A DNA stretch of 64,000 nucleotides from NCBI GenBank assembly GCA_031216445.1, contig CM062218.1, forward strand, positions 11,176,501 to 11,240,500, written 5' to 3'. The notes below the pieces were generated by a model, which worked only from the letters and a program-made list of their open reading frames with translations, did not search any database and was not told where the DNA came from. This stretch comes from Lateolabrax maculatus (lineage: Eukaryota; Chordata; Actinopteri; Acropomatiformes; Lateolabracidae). Of the stretch, positions 13,517 to 27,600 are shown in pieces (the first letter of the stretch is position 1; every line of letters starts with the position of its first letter). The position numbers and the translations under genes were made by a program.

Positions 13517-16500
13517 GTAAGTTCATATCCATGTCCTTTATGCAAGGGACCTGTAACAATGGGTATCCCATCCTTCCACTTGTGTATTTTTACTGGGATA
13601 GATGCTGATATAGATATCAGAGGAGTATATTTTAGCTGTCCACTTCACCACAGTGTGATATCATGGTAATTTAGTGTGTTTAATGCCACGTGGTGAATAA
13701 CAGGAGATAAAAGAAACGGACCTCCATATCAGATTTTTTCAAATCACTACAATAAGTAGTAAAAAGAGTTAAATCCTGCCATATCCTACAAGTTAAGTCT
13801 GAAGCCAGAGGTTTGGACATACAGTACCACTGCATGTCAGTCTAAGAACTTTAAAGTTTAATCTACCTTTTTTTTTTTTTGTCAGAATGTTTGTCACCCA
13901 TTCTGTACTCTGAAATCTTTATTTAGCTGAAATGAAGACTTTGCAAAGAGGTACATTTAAATGGAATAAAATGCATCTCTCACAGTGTACTGTAAACAGC
14001 CCTGCAACAATGAGAGGATATATTGAAATGTAGCAATTTGACATGTTGAAAACTTTCACTTTGTTTTGACGAAATGAAAGAAGCAAAGAAACTGCACCAC
14101 TAGCACTTTGTGGAGCAAATGTCAGAGTTGCCAATTTTGTCTGGCTTGGCTGACATTAGCGTCTCAGTCTTGCTCTTCATTCATTTAATTGCAGGCGACA
14201 GTTTTATTAGTCTGTTTGTAAGTGAAGACTAGGCATGTTTTCTTTGACAACAGAACCCGATATTATTTTAAAATGGAGGGAATCCAATGAGAACCGATGA
14301 TCAAAAGCTCTCATTTGCCTTGTTGTGGGTCAGTGGGCAGCGAGCTGCAGTCTCTCACTTTGAGGATTTGACACTGAACCAGCAAAGGGACCCTTCAACC
14401 GAAAGTATTTCCCATTTTGTTTTCAAATGTTTATGCATCAAACAAAAAAGACTCTGATGAGGTCTTCCGCAGTGCCACACACAAGAAAAACATGTGTATA
14501 AGTGTTGTTAATCTTTTCCAGCTTTTACACCCACCTTTGTGTCCAGACTCATTAAAACACGGACTTATAGAGACCCCGACATGCATTAATACCAGAAATT
14601 GCTTAGTTAGACAGAAATCCAATTCCAGGTGGATGATCGCTGCAGTTACAGTTGAGGGATTTTGCTGCTGCGCTGTGTAAACCTGAAACAACACAAGGAG
14701 AGTGAGAACACAGGGGGATGAACAGCTTTTTTGAACCAAGCTGCCACCATGTCTTTGTTTGACACTGGTGCTCCCATACAAAAAAAAAAAAAAAAAAAAG
14801 CCCTCAGCCAGCCAACAGCGGAGATTTGAACTTCACACGTGCCTCAGAAGCTATTCTCAGCTGACATTAACACAACCCAGACACCGAAAGAAAGGAAAGT
14901 CATCCAGCTACGCAGAAAGGGAGACAGGAAGACAGACAGGAGGGAAGTCTCTTTTGAAATGTAGCTTATCTTTCATACCTAGAGTTTTTTTTTCCCTTCC
15001 CCATTTTTCTCTTGTTTTCTTTATTATATATTTTTCCACACCTTCATTTCTTCTCTGTATGTCTGTGCTCCCCCCCTCCCCTCTCTGTAGCTAGTGTATC
15101 TCTGTGTGTCTGTCTGGCATCTCATAGCTGCCACTCCAGAGCTCCTCAGGGTCTTTTAAGCCGCCGCGGGTAGCTGACCTTATCGCCTGAATAAAAATGA
15201 CTCATTAGAAAGCGTCGGCGGCCCGTCGTGCCGGGGGTAACGACAGCAGCCCGCTCTGACACAAAAGGGAGCCGGGCTGAATAGATGGGCCCTGCTGTTT
15301 TAGAGCACCGTGGGTTAGCAAGGCTTTGGAGGCTGTACGAGAGGCACAGTTTCCCGTCTCACATAGATGTTGTGGTGAAACTGTCAGCCATTTTGGAGGA
15401 TCACACTCAGCGTGCGCTACATCCTGAATGGGCTGCCCCTGCTGTTTTAGAGGACTGTGGGTTAGAGAGTCTGGGCTTATGTTGGAGCCAGACATGTGCC
15501 ATAGTTTTCAGTCTCACACAGGCATTGTTGTGAAACTATCAGCCATTTTGGAGAGCCAGACCCTGCATGTACGTAACCATTAAATATGTCATGGAGTTGG
15601 TGAAGATCATGGATTAGAAATAACTGTCATCTGAATGATCACTGGATTGTTTGATTGTCATACAATTATAAAATGTTCCTTCATTAATTTTCTTATTGCC
15701 TAGGTAAAAATGACAAACATTTGCTAGTTTCAGCTTCTAAAATCTGATGATTTATTCCATTCCTCTGTTTAATATCACTATAACTTTTTGGGGGTTTTGG
15801 ACTATTTTAAGGCATCGCCTTAAGCTCTGTGAAATTATGATGGCCATCTTTTAGGATTTTGTAATGACATTTTTCACTATTTTATTTAAGCAGTATCACA
15901 CAAGAGGGAGTGCTGTAAGAAGATAGTCACATAATTCAAATGTTATTTGTGGAAATATGTTCATCTTTGAGGTGCAAAGTTTGTTATTCATCTATCCAAG
16001 ATAGATAATGAGTTTATGTAATTAATGGTTATTAGAACGCCTGTAAAGCAGAGTGATATTCGTAGTTAAAAGTCCTTGTGATGTTATACTCTATATCAGC
16101 ACTCATGGAATGTCTCTTGTCCAATCAAATTACTCTGTTGGAACTAAGTGTTGTATAAAGAAAAATAATTCAATGTAGGGCTACAACTAACATTTTTTTT
16201 TCTTTATGGATTATTCTGCCAATTATTTTCTCAATCAGTTACACATTTGTTAAACAGAATGTCACAAAATAGTGAAGAATGCCCATTATAAGATTTTACA
16301 AATATCGTGTCTTGTCGGACTACATCCCAAAACCCAAACAATTTACTTTTACTGTCATAGTAGACTAAGGCACTCATAAAATATCCACTGAGAAGCTTGT
16401 ACCGACCATTTTTGCTTAAAAAAAATGACTTTGATTATCAAAATAGTTGAAGATTCATTTTCTGTTGATTGACTCATCGGTTCAGCTCTGATTGAAATAA

Positions 16501-19500
16501 TAATGAAAACAATTGTTAGTAGATGCTGTAGTCTATACAGGATCCGGTCCAAATAAAGACCTGGTCTTCTCTGCTTCAGTGTATTTCACGATAACTGTCC
16601 ACTCTTTTGGGAAATAGGAGTCATCAGACTGAATGAGGTTACAACAATACCTGGCTGTAAGGCTCCATAAAGCAGCATTTGTCCCCCTCCCCAGGCGTCT
16701 GTCACTCTGTCTTTCCCTTCCCACATACCTCCACCCATCTCAAACCTCTCCCTCTATCCTCCTCTCATCTCCATCACTGTGTGGCAGCAGTGGCTATCTG
16801 TTTTAAAGGGGGTGTGGCAGTCTGTCAGTCAGCTGTATTTGTGTCCGTGTGTGTCCGTGTGTGTGTGTGTGTGTGTGTGTGTCTCCCCACCCACCCACCC
16901 ACCCTGCCTTCTCCCTGCCCATAGCCAGCAATTATGCCATCTCCCTAGCCACTTTACCTCTCGCTGTTGGCAGCCGTCCATCTCTGTGTCCATCACACTT
17001 CCTGCTTCTCCCGCTCGCTGCCTGCATTATTTAACAAATGATATTATGCCCTTCTGCGTCCAGGCTTCCGCTTGTTCACCAACTCACCCTTCTCCCAGTC
17101 CATCACAGCCACATTATTCCTCTTCCTCTCCTTTTCTCATCTCAATCTCCCTCCATTCGTCTGTCCTTCCGGTTGTCTCTCCCCGGATGCAGGTTTCATT
17201 ACACATCAATAGGACTCTGGTTACTGCCTTCTCCGCAAGCTCCTGTCTCCCCTCTCTCCCGCTGCTCAATCTCCTCGATTATGTATCTCCACACCCCACC
17301 CCCCTCTTTCTTCCTCATTTTCCCTCCATCCATCTCTGTCTACCTTTTTCTCACCATCCCTCTCTTTTCCGCTTTGTCCTTCCTGTCCTCTGCCCCGTTT
17401 GTCTTAACTATCTGCAGTTCTTGTCACCCAAACCCTCCCTCCATCTTTTTCCATTCTTCCCATCGCCGCCTTCCTTTCCTATCCGTCTGTCTTGTTTCCT
17501 TCACTTCCTCTCCTGTTCTCTGAATCATTGAGGCTGCATCTTCTTTCTGTACCGCCTTACCTCGCCTTCTCCCTCCACTATACTCGCGTGTACCTCTCCT
17601 CTTCCCCGCCATCATTCTTCCCTCTCCATTTCCCTGAGAGCTATTGATGGAGGAGCTGGCTGCTGGCCAAAACCCAGGAGGGGGCTGAAGAGAGGGCTCC
17701 CTGTGTGCCCATTTCTCTGACTGTCCCCTCTCTTTCTCTTCCTGTCTGTCTGCCCGTCTCAGGACCTGCCGTTCTTACCCGTTTTTATGCATGTCGTCCC
17801 CCTTTACTTCAGCACTCACTCCGCTGTCAGTCTGCTGTCTGTATGTATTTCCCATGACACTAGCCCCTTGCATGGCCAGAATGGCAGCCGTCGCAGCTAA
17901 AACACTGTGTGGGCCCTCTATTCGCTCTCTTGAATACCAGCGATAGAAGGTGGGATAAAAGGAGACGAGTAAGAGAATCACGGAAGCCGAAAGAGGCAGA
18001 GTTCCTTCTTTGTGTGCTCTTTTTACACAACAGCTCAGGCCATTACATGATCCCATATTTCCCTTTGATGCTTTAGATTTACAGCCCTGAACTACACAAA
18101 GCAGATGCCATGTTTCTGAACTGCACATTGTTATATGCTTTTGTTCTAGCTTGTGGTAAGTGTCATGCAACGTTGTTAGGTCCAATTCTGGAAGGAAGAG
18201 CAATATATCTGGGGCTATTTGAAGCCAGGCAGTCAATTATAGTATCTGCTTTTACTCTGAAAAATGTCTGGGAATATATACTATATGGAGTTTCCCTAAA
18301 ATAAAACTACCCATTGTTTCTTTTTGGCTTGTTCTGCAATTTTAATTGTATACAGACACAGAGGATTACTTGAACAAAGTGCATTAAATAGCATTTTAGT
18401 GTTCTTGTTTACAAGGGGGAAAGAGAGAATAAAGTCTTGTATAACATTTGAATTTCAGCTGTACAGAATTTGTTCATTTATGAGAAGGAGGTCAAAGACA
18501 GATTACTTCCATATATCTGCTAACCTAGAAACAAGTAAGCATTTTATCATAGCTATATTCACAGCCGATATATGGTTTCTTGTCTATTAGATATGGCCTT
18601 GCACTCATTTTCAAGGCGCAATCAAGGCTTATAAGGGCACTCTCTGCCCCCACAATGATTCTTTCTTACGGCATGACAACTCTGCTATAGTTCTTCTTAT
18701 TACTGTGGCTCATGCTAATAGGCTCCTCTCAGCCCTGTGATACGCCATGTTACGCTATGTACCTCTGCTCACCGCCTCCTGCTCTCTTGAGACTTTGAGG
18801 TGAACATAGCGAGGCGATGGGCTTAGTTAAGCACGCATAAATCTGATTAGAAACCCCCCATAGGAGCAGCTATTGGGATGGCACACTAGCATTTCCCTCG
18901 GCTGCCCCCGTCTCATTCCAGTCTGCCACCACGCCAGCCTCTTGTCGTAGGCCTCCACCACCACCAGGAGCTTGAGTTTAGGCACCGGCCTTTGGCTCCC
19001 TGCCTGTCTGCCACACTCACCCATCCCCAGCCCTCTGCCTTCCCAAGATTCCCAGCTCTGCCCTTCAGATGGGCATTCATGTGCAACAAGCATATGTCAA
19101 ACAACTCTTTGGAGGAATGGGGGATGGATGGAGGCGGGGAGGGAGTGGGAAAAGAGAAGAAGAGGGGGTGGAGATATGGGCCTCTGCCTGTTTGTTTGCG
19201 TTCTGTGGGGACATCATGCGTCAGTCATTTTCTGAGCACAATTAAAGTTAATGAGCTATTTCGGTTTTGCTCTGGTGCAAGTTTAACTGGCAAAACATAT
19301 TGTCCAGAAGTCGTGATTTGTGAAGACTCTTTGCACCAACTCTTCTTTCTAGTGCCTCAACTAATTATTTTAATCAGTTTCCCCAAATTTCTCCATGAAA
19401 CATTTTTTCCATGGTCACAGGTTAAGTACTGAAAGTGTGTTAATCGGTCTCAATCTTTGGAATTTATCCTAAAAAAGTGTATAAAAATCTTGCAAATGCA

Positions 19501-19820
19501 GATTAACTGAATTTCCTGTTGCCATATGAAGCTTTTTTTCATTTTCTGAAATTATACTTTGGCTTGAAAGGGGAAAACTTCAAAGGCGTTTAAATGAAAC
19601 TCTTGATTGATTAAAGGCACACGGATGTAGGCCCTTCGTGCTAACCATAACATTGCAAGGCACTGATTCACCCTGGCCTATAGACTTAGAGGCTCTCCAA
19701 TGCCAACATAAAGCATTGACAGCGTTGCAATGGCCTTACTCATCACGTCGGCGCTTGTGTACTTTCTGACTGCAACAGTGTTTCTGATGACTGTACCTGT
19801 GCTTTCAGGTACTGACCTGC

Positions 19821-19879
<59 letters not shown>

Positions 19880-21847
19880 ATAAACCAACAGCCTGTGTCT
19901 ATGCAATAATGAGAAAGTGCGACACTGTGTGTGTACCCATTCAGCCCACAGCACATTTATAAATCTCACTTAAATCATATGTTCGAAAACTCCTTTTACC
20001 TGCTCTATAATTGCTCACATTCATCCTGTCTCCTACACTGTCATTTGATCTTACTACTCCCCTCCCCGTCCCATCTTTCTCAGATGACACAGTGCCTGGG
20101 CTTGTTCGACAGTAGCCTCCTTGCTAACAGGATATCATTCAAGCTGCCACTTATCCCCGTGCTCCACTGTCGTTATTATCTTAATTTATTTTCCTCATGA
20201 CACCCACCATTAGGAGTTTGCGGTGCAGGGTGATTGACACATATCTCCAAAGCATCAGTCAAATGGAATTTCACTGGGGGTGTGGGGATGGCAATGAACT
20301 AAGAATCCCTGAGCCAATGAGAAAGTGACATACCAGTTGAAAGGTGAATGAAAGCGTTTATGACAGCAGTGCTCTTGATTAAACAAACCACTGCGAGCTT
20401 GAATGTTCAGTGACTCATCATTTGTTTTTGCCGAATGAATGTGAATAATTTACCATCCTGCCATACCAAGTCCACTCAGGCATGAATGCTTGTCAAAACG
20501 GGTCAAAACAGGTAAAATGTGATTAATTACTGTCAGTGTCAAATGTTTGATGGGTGCATAGCTCACTGATAAAAATCTTTAGCTTTCGGCAGTGCAGTTT
20601 AAACATCTGATTACCCTTCTGTCTTCAGTTGGTTACAGTCTCCTTGGCAGCATTCTTCTTTTTTTAATAACTCTGAAAATCTTTGAGCTTTCCCAGTTGT
20701 TTCCCCAATAAGTTTGCTCATTCCCACATTATTCTTGAATCAGACAGCCCTGTATGACACGTTCCAAGAACTGCAAGAACTGCCCATGAGGAAATCAAGC
20801 TTTGTGATTTCTGTTTAATTTGGTTGTCTCTCTTAATTACCTTTGACTTCCACTCCTCTGTTTGACCTAATTTGAATTCTCTGTGCCTGTTGTTGCTTTT
20901 GATTTAAGAATTTGTCTGGGGGGTTATTTTGTTTGTCTGAGTTGCTTGCTAAATATTTAATTAGGGCTCTGTCAATTGGGCTCACTAAGAATGTCAAGTC
21001 CAGCAATATCTGTTCACTTCTCTCACTGCCTCAGGCTTGTTTCTTTATTTATTTCATTTTTTTAAATCCTCTGTCAAAGGGCACACAATCATGTATGTCA
21101 GCAGAGAACAGCAGCTGCATTTGACAATGGAAAATGTGGACAGAAATAAGAAAAAGTAACTTTGCTCCAAAACTAGCCCCCATGATGCTGCAATAGATGA
21201 GGCAATACTTGATGTGAAGGACTGTATGTGAGTTTGTCATCTAGTCACATTCGCTGCATAAACGATGAGTCACTATTGTCGCATTGACCACAGGTGTTTT
21301 TGGCTCAGGGGCTCAATGTATTTGTAGATGATGAGTGTAGATGATTGAATAGTTTGTGTTCTGTCTTTATTTTTCAACTTCTTTCTCTCTGTCTTCCTTG
21401 TGTTTTGTCAGATAAAGCAGAACCATCATAATTTTCATAAGAAATGTAGCAACTGTGCCTTCAGCCCTCTCCACTGCATCAGAAAGCTTTATTAACACTT
21501 TCAGATGAAAATATTATTTGTTCCCCAAAGACTTGCGCTATATTTGTATGCCATATTAAGACGCCGGATCATAGCATGTCCACAAATGACCATGCCAGTT
21601 ATCTAGAGGTGGACGTTTTAACACAAGTGTTCAGTAAAATATTTGCTGGTAATCATTTTGGTGCTTCTCTGCTCAGGTTCCCTAGCCAATGGGCAACTGA
21701 ACGGCTCGGGGTCAAAGGGCAGCCATAAAGAAGATGGGTCCTTGCGCTCACAGGGCCTGGATGGGAGCAGCAAGTACTGTGAGGACGGTCCTGCAAAAAA
21801 GAGGTGAGACTTTGTGCGTGCGTGCGTGCGTGCGTGTGTGTGTGTCC

Positions 21848-21897
<50 letters not shown>

Positions 21898-23118
21898 GGT
21901 TTCTAATCATGTTTGAGTCATTAGGTCATCAAAAAGCTTTTTAGAGCCCTGCATCTTATATTGGTGTAGAATTCGGAGGCTGATGGTGTCTTGATATGTG
22001 AGTTCATGCCAAAGGCGGCTGCTGCTGCTGCGGCTGCGGCTGCTGCTGCTACTGTGAGTGTGTGAGGTTGCGAGTGTGATGAGAAACTTTGCACACGTTA
22101 CAGACTGTAAGTGCAGCTTAGATGTGATGAATTTCCTGAGCTCTGAGGGTTAAGAAGCTGCCACATGATATCAGTTGCTTTCAAGTTCCCTACACTGTTT
22201 TACACACATTCTTTATCTTCCTCTTTTTTTTTTTCTCATTTGCTCTCTTTCTCTTTGTGTAATTCATTCTCTCTGTCTCAACACGTTTCCCATGTACCCT
22301 CTCTAACATCCCCAGTAAAATTAATTCAAAATGTTTCAGTGCTACTTTGTTCATTGCGTTGATTTATAAACTTAGTGTGTGCACTCTCTTTGACATTTAT
22401 TTCTTTTCCCTCTTCTGGACAAGAGCAAGTTGCCCATTAGTTCTGTAATAGAATATGACTGTCAACAGAGAAGTGTAAATAGTACCACCATTTAAAAGGT
22501 GCCATGGTCTTTTAATGAGCACACCCCCTCGTCTTTTAATGCAAATGCCATTTCAGTCATTTATAATTAGCCACTTAAACAAATGTTGCCATGCATTTCC
22601 AAATGAATCATTTCAACATTAAAATTGTTGCAGAGTACAAAAGCTGTTCATTTCTGGCAGGCATAATTTTTTTTAAAGAAAGCATTTATATCACTAGTGA
22701 ATTATTGAAATGGATTTCGTCTGTGAAAAAATTATAATTTTCAGAGAGATTGGTACAAAACACCGCTCTCTCTAGGACAAATTTTCTTGGAAAATGGAAT
22801 AAAGGATCATTGGAAAATGTGATACTTCTAATTCATTCAGCATGAAGCAGGTTTTGAAATCACACGCTGGAAAATATGATTTACAAATAATCATGCTCTA
22901 TAGAGTGTAGGGCAGATTAAAATGGCTGGTGTGATGTTTTTCCTCTGCCCAAAAACCACACGCACGCACGCACGCACACACACATAATACACAATGGACT
23001 TACATTAATGCTTATGTTTTTGTGACACAAACCAGCAGCCTTATATATTGTTTTCTCACTCCCACTTTTTATTCAAGCTACTGTAGTTGGCAGGTGTGTG
23101 TGTGAGCGTGGGTGCATG

Positions 23119-23164
<46 letters not shown>

Positions 23165-24562
23165 GTTTTGTTCTGCCGCTGGTCTCTCACGCACACATTG
23201 ACAGGGCATCAAAGCATCAGTGTAAAGCTAGGGGCGGAGTCTGGGGGCCGGACAGCAGCAGATGTCCCTCTGTAATGAGCAGCCCATACAGGCTCCATTC
23301 ACTGTGTGTCAAGCACCTGCCTAAGTCCTCCTAGCCGTCATTCGATACTGTAACCTCCAAATCTGCGCTCGGTCATTACAAGCTTTCATCTACCTGGCTT
23401 TGAAACAGAAGAGCGGTCCTCTGAAGCAGCTGATAAAGAAGTTTTTAACAGGAGACTGTTCCAGAGACGTAAAAGTCTTGTCGATTTGTCAAATTTCTAT
23501 GGCAAAAGTGTAAAGAAAGGAAAGAAAATTTTCTTTTTCTGCAGGTAGTAGGAAAAAAATTCTAGTAACTGTGATCTTGAAGTCACACAGGCTAAATGAG
23601 GTTGGATTGTACACTGAGAGAATAATTGTAGTGTGTGTGCTGCCTGACTGACAACAACAGAAATTGCTAAACTGAAACCAAGTGACCCTGTGGCATATAT
23701 TATGGCAAAGCATACGCACTCTACTCTACCAACTAAGAAAGAAAAGCACTGTAAGAATAATGTGTAACAAGGACACTCTCACACTTTTATTCTGTCTTGC
23801 TCTGATGGCCTGTAGTGCTGTTTGTTGAGTGGAGTTCAGTTAGAGGCCAGCCTGCTCCGTGGTTTTCATTAGTCCACTCTACACACACAAACACACATAC
23901 ACCCAGCAGGGCTGAATGAAGAAAGACTCTCTATCTGATGCTAATGAAACACAAGCCTAGCCAGTACTTGGCAATGCCTCATGCCCTCTTTAAAAAAGCT
24001 TATTATGTGTGTGTATGTGTGTGTGTATGTGTGCTTTATGTGTGAAGGATGACTCCAGTGCCCTGGCATGGCTGCCCCGTACTGTTCCTGAACAGGACTA
24101 ACTGAGATCATGCCAGGAGCTTTTACACCTGGCACTGGCCAAAACAGAAGGGAGGAGCAGTGGCGTAGCTGGTTCCAATTTTGAGTGAAGAAAAAGTTTC
24201 ACACTGTGGAGAGAGGATGAAGGGATAGAGCGTGGACAGAGAGGGAAAGACTGGGAGGAGCAGCAGAGAAAGCGAGAGAGAGAGAGAGAGGAAGGGAGGC
24301 AGAGACAGAAGGACAGGTGCGAGTGATTTTTGGCAGGAAGCGGCCCCCTTTAGAAGTCTTTGAGATCAACTCTGTGTTTGCCTTCCCATGCTCCTGAGAT
24401 TGGTGGAGAGACTGGCAGCACATCCCGTCAAACATGCCAGCTCATTGTAGCCCTATCCTACCAGTATGGCCGTATTCTCTAAATGTGGTTCCCTTGCCAG
24501 AAGTGGGCCCTACTCTCACTCTCTCTCCCTCTCTCTCCCTCTCTCTCTATCACTCTCTCTCA

Positions 24563-24626
<64 letters not shown>

Positions 24627-27600
24627 CTTACATTCACAACCCAGCACAGTTTTGTCTTCACTGCCATGGTTTACTGACCTAGTTATATTCCTGCACTTCT
24701 GTTCCTCTCCCACATTTGATTTAGGTTAAAAACCATCTGTATTTACCAGTCAGTGAGGTGTCAAGAAGAGTCCCAGAACAGGCTTTTAAATGGTCTTAAC
24801 CATGAAGTTGTTGTCCTGGCTAGGAGAGTATAGCAGGCAGCTTTATCATTTGCATGTATGATTTAAAAGTTGCAGTTGTGTTGCTCCTGGAGGAATTCAT
24901 AAAACATGCTGCTGTTACAGAAGCTTCTTCTCAGATAAGCTGTCATGCTTTTGGCATTTAGTCAGCAACTTGTAAATCATGTAAAGTCATAAATTTAATT
25001 AGTAAATCATTCACTGGTATTTCAATTTAGTATTACTGCTCTCACGGGTACAAACATTTTGAAACATTTTTAATCTGGATAGTCATTTCGAAGCCTCTAA
25101 ATATAAAAAAACAAAAAACACAAGCACCTAATCTGTTTTGATTTAAGAATCTTGGACAAAATTAGAACCAGAATAATTACATCATGATGCATTTTATTTC
25201 AGCTTATCTGATTAATGCTTACAAGAAGTTTTTATGGCGTTGCCCTCTGAGACTCTGAACTGAACTGAGAAGTTCAATTGTGTGTGAGTTTAAAAAACTG
25301 AAGACAATCTTATGAAGAACTGCAAAGGTGTGAGTAGAGTGGGTGTGTGGATCAGAAGTTGAGTGGCTCTCTTTAACAGTCTTCTTAACTTAATTTCTAC
25401 ATTCTCATTCCCTCTTTTCTTTTTCTCTTTTTTTCCCTCTCTTTACTGAACCCCACTTTTGGCTCTCTTTGAATCTGTTCTCTCTGTTGTTTCAGCCAAG
25501 ACACACACTCACACACTCAGCTGCTGCCGCTTGTTTTGTTTCGACTTAATGAATGCCAAGTGTGTACACACACAGAGACACACAGACAGACACACACACA
25601 CACGTACACACACACACACACACACACTTGTCTTGTCTAGCGTAACCAATGACTCTTGTCAGTAATGCATAATCACCATTTCCATTTATGAGGGATTACA
25701 TGCATGTGCGCGCAGGCCTGCGCACACTCATGGCAAATGTGTGTGTTAATAGAGGGCCATAATGTGTCTATTGATTAGCTTAAGATGGTATTGTATGGAG
25801 ACCTATATGCAGTGCAACACCTAGCTGGACTACTAACACCTAATGTTGTATTCATACATTGTGGAATATTCACATGCACAAACACATAGACATACATTGA
25901 GCCTATTAGACAGCTGGACAGATAGTCCGCTGAGCTTTTTGGTCAGTCAATTAGACTGACATCTTTGGTTTTGCAGTTAAATGGTGGCTTTCTTTGCCGT
26001 TAAAAAACCCAGAAATTTGGAACACCACTGAGTACTATGTCTGTGCTTATGCCAGTACAGTTTAAACGGCCTCTCTCTTTGTTTTTCTGTCTCCCGCTCT
26101 TCTGTCAGTCTGTCAGTGACTCACCCCTTCATGTCAGTCTCCAAAATCTCCTCTAAACTTTCCTCTCATTGTCGCTGCCTCACTGCAGCTAAATGAAAGC
26201 CTTCCACTCCGCTGAAATGGCAGGGTAGAGGAGTATTAACCATCCACCACAGTGCATGTCACTCAGCACAAAAACTGGCTCCCATTATCACTGTCAAATA
26301 CAAGTGCTAGTGCTGTGATTGTAGCACAGATTAACCATGTTACAACTGGTTTGCATGAAGCCTTTTATGGCATAATACAACAAAATCTAAACAGTTCACA
26401 GGACTTACCGTTCAGTGTTAATTTGTATCTGGAGCAATTGGAGCTGCCATCCTATAGTCTGGTCTGGTCCTTTTTTAGCTGCTAAAATATATATTGTAAG
26501 CCAAGGTGTTAAGATGATAAAATAAGTATATGATTTCATAAGAAGATTTCATTTTGAGATGAAATCCCTCAATGAGAAGCATAACCTTGTATTTCATGTT
26601 ATGTGTTTCAGTAAAAGCCTGGAAACATTCCTTTTAAAGGTAGCTGGACAAAGCCAAAGGAAAGCAACATTACACCTTGCTATGCTATTAAAGTCAGAGC
26701 TTAGTTGGAGGTTTTGTGTGAAAAGAAAAATGTTTCAAAAGTGTTTTAAAGAGGTGCTTCACTGCAGAGTGCAGTGACCCATTGGAAGGGTCTGTCTTGT
26801 CATCTCAACCTGGGAATCTTCTGTAAATTGGAAACACACCAGTGAGAGATTGATCAGTTAGGAGCTGTGTGTGTGTGTGTGTGTGTGTTTGTGTGTTTGT
26901 GTGTGTGTGTGTGTGTGTGTTTTAGGGCTTAGATCATCATGCTTTTGTGTGTGCATGTGTACTACAATTCCTTTGAACTCAGTCTCCTTATTTGTTCTGA
27001 AGGCTGCACCACAGGATACCAAGGTACTTTTAACTGGAAATAATGAAAATAATGGACAAATCTGCATTCCAAAAAAATAAGAAAAGGAATGTTTACTATT
27101 CAGGTTATGTACCTATTATTTTATTTGAGCCCCACTGCACTCCGTGTGTCCTTGGCTTTTGTTTGAGCCACAGCCTCATGTGTTTCTAGCCCCAAGGCTT
27201 CCAGTCCACTCAAGGTCTCTGAAGGTCTACATACGGGACTCAGGCTTAATTAGACTGATTGCTAAGCACATACAGAACCATCTCTGATGTTTATTGACCT
27301 AACCTGGCTGTGGTCACCCACTCCCAGGGGTGATTTAAGGAGGGCCGCAAGGTCAGAGGTCATAGGGTTTGAGTTTGCCATGAGTTTTGAAGCGTTGGGT
27401 GGGGTGGGGGGGGGATGGCAAATAGCCCTGAGCAGTGGACCTTGACTGCTAACAAAGCCCACATTTAAGTGCAGTGCTTTATCTTTTTTTTTTTTTTTTT
27501 TTCTGGGCATGAGTGAAAAGGAAGCAATGCAGGAAGTTAAATTCTTTTTTTTCTACTATGTTATTCAGCACAACATCAAAACCTTTGGCTACATCTTGGT

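Larger units (their letters stand above)
13517..21676 (+). other. jarid2 intron A-B (8160 nt)
   Basis: Begins gtaagt and ends gctcag. Contents: a GC-rich island at 15121-15276, a 147-bp tandem duplication directly after it, a percomorph-type interspersed element (16177-16489), a pyrimidine-rich block (16679-17780), a GT tract at 19823-19878, and a unique stretch with a TGATTGACA motif near 20231. No exon was recognised. Confidence 0.85.

Noticed and set aside
16779..17531. Open frame of 250 codons on the + strand
   Set aside because: It lies wholly in pyrimidine-rich DNA; the product is Ser/Pro/Leu/Cys/His low complexity and two other frames are open over the same stretch.
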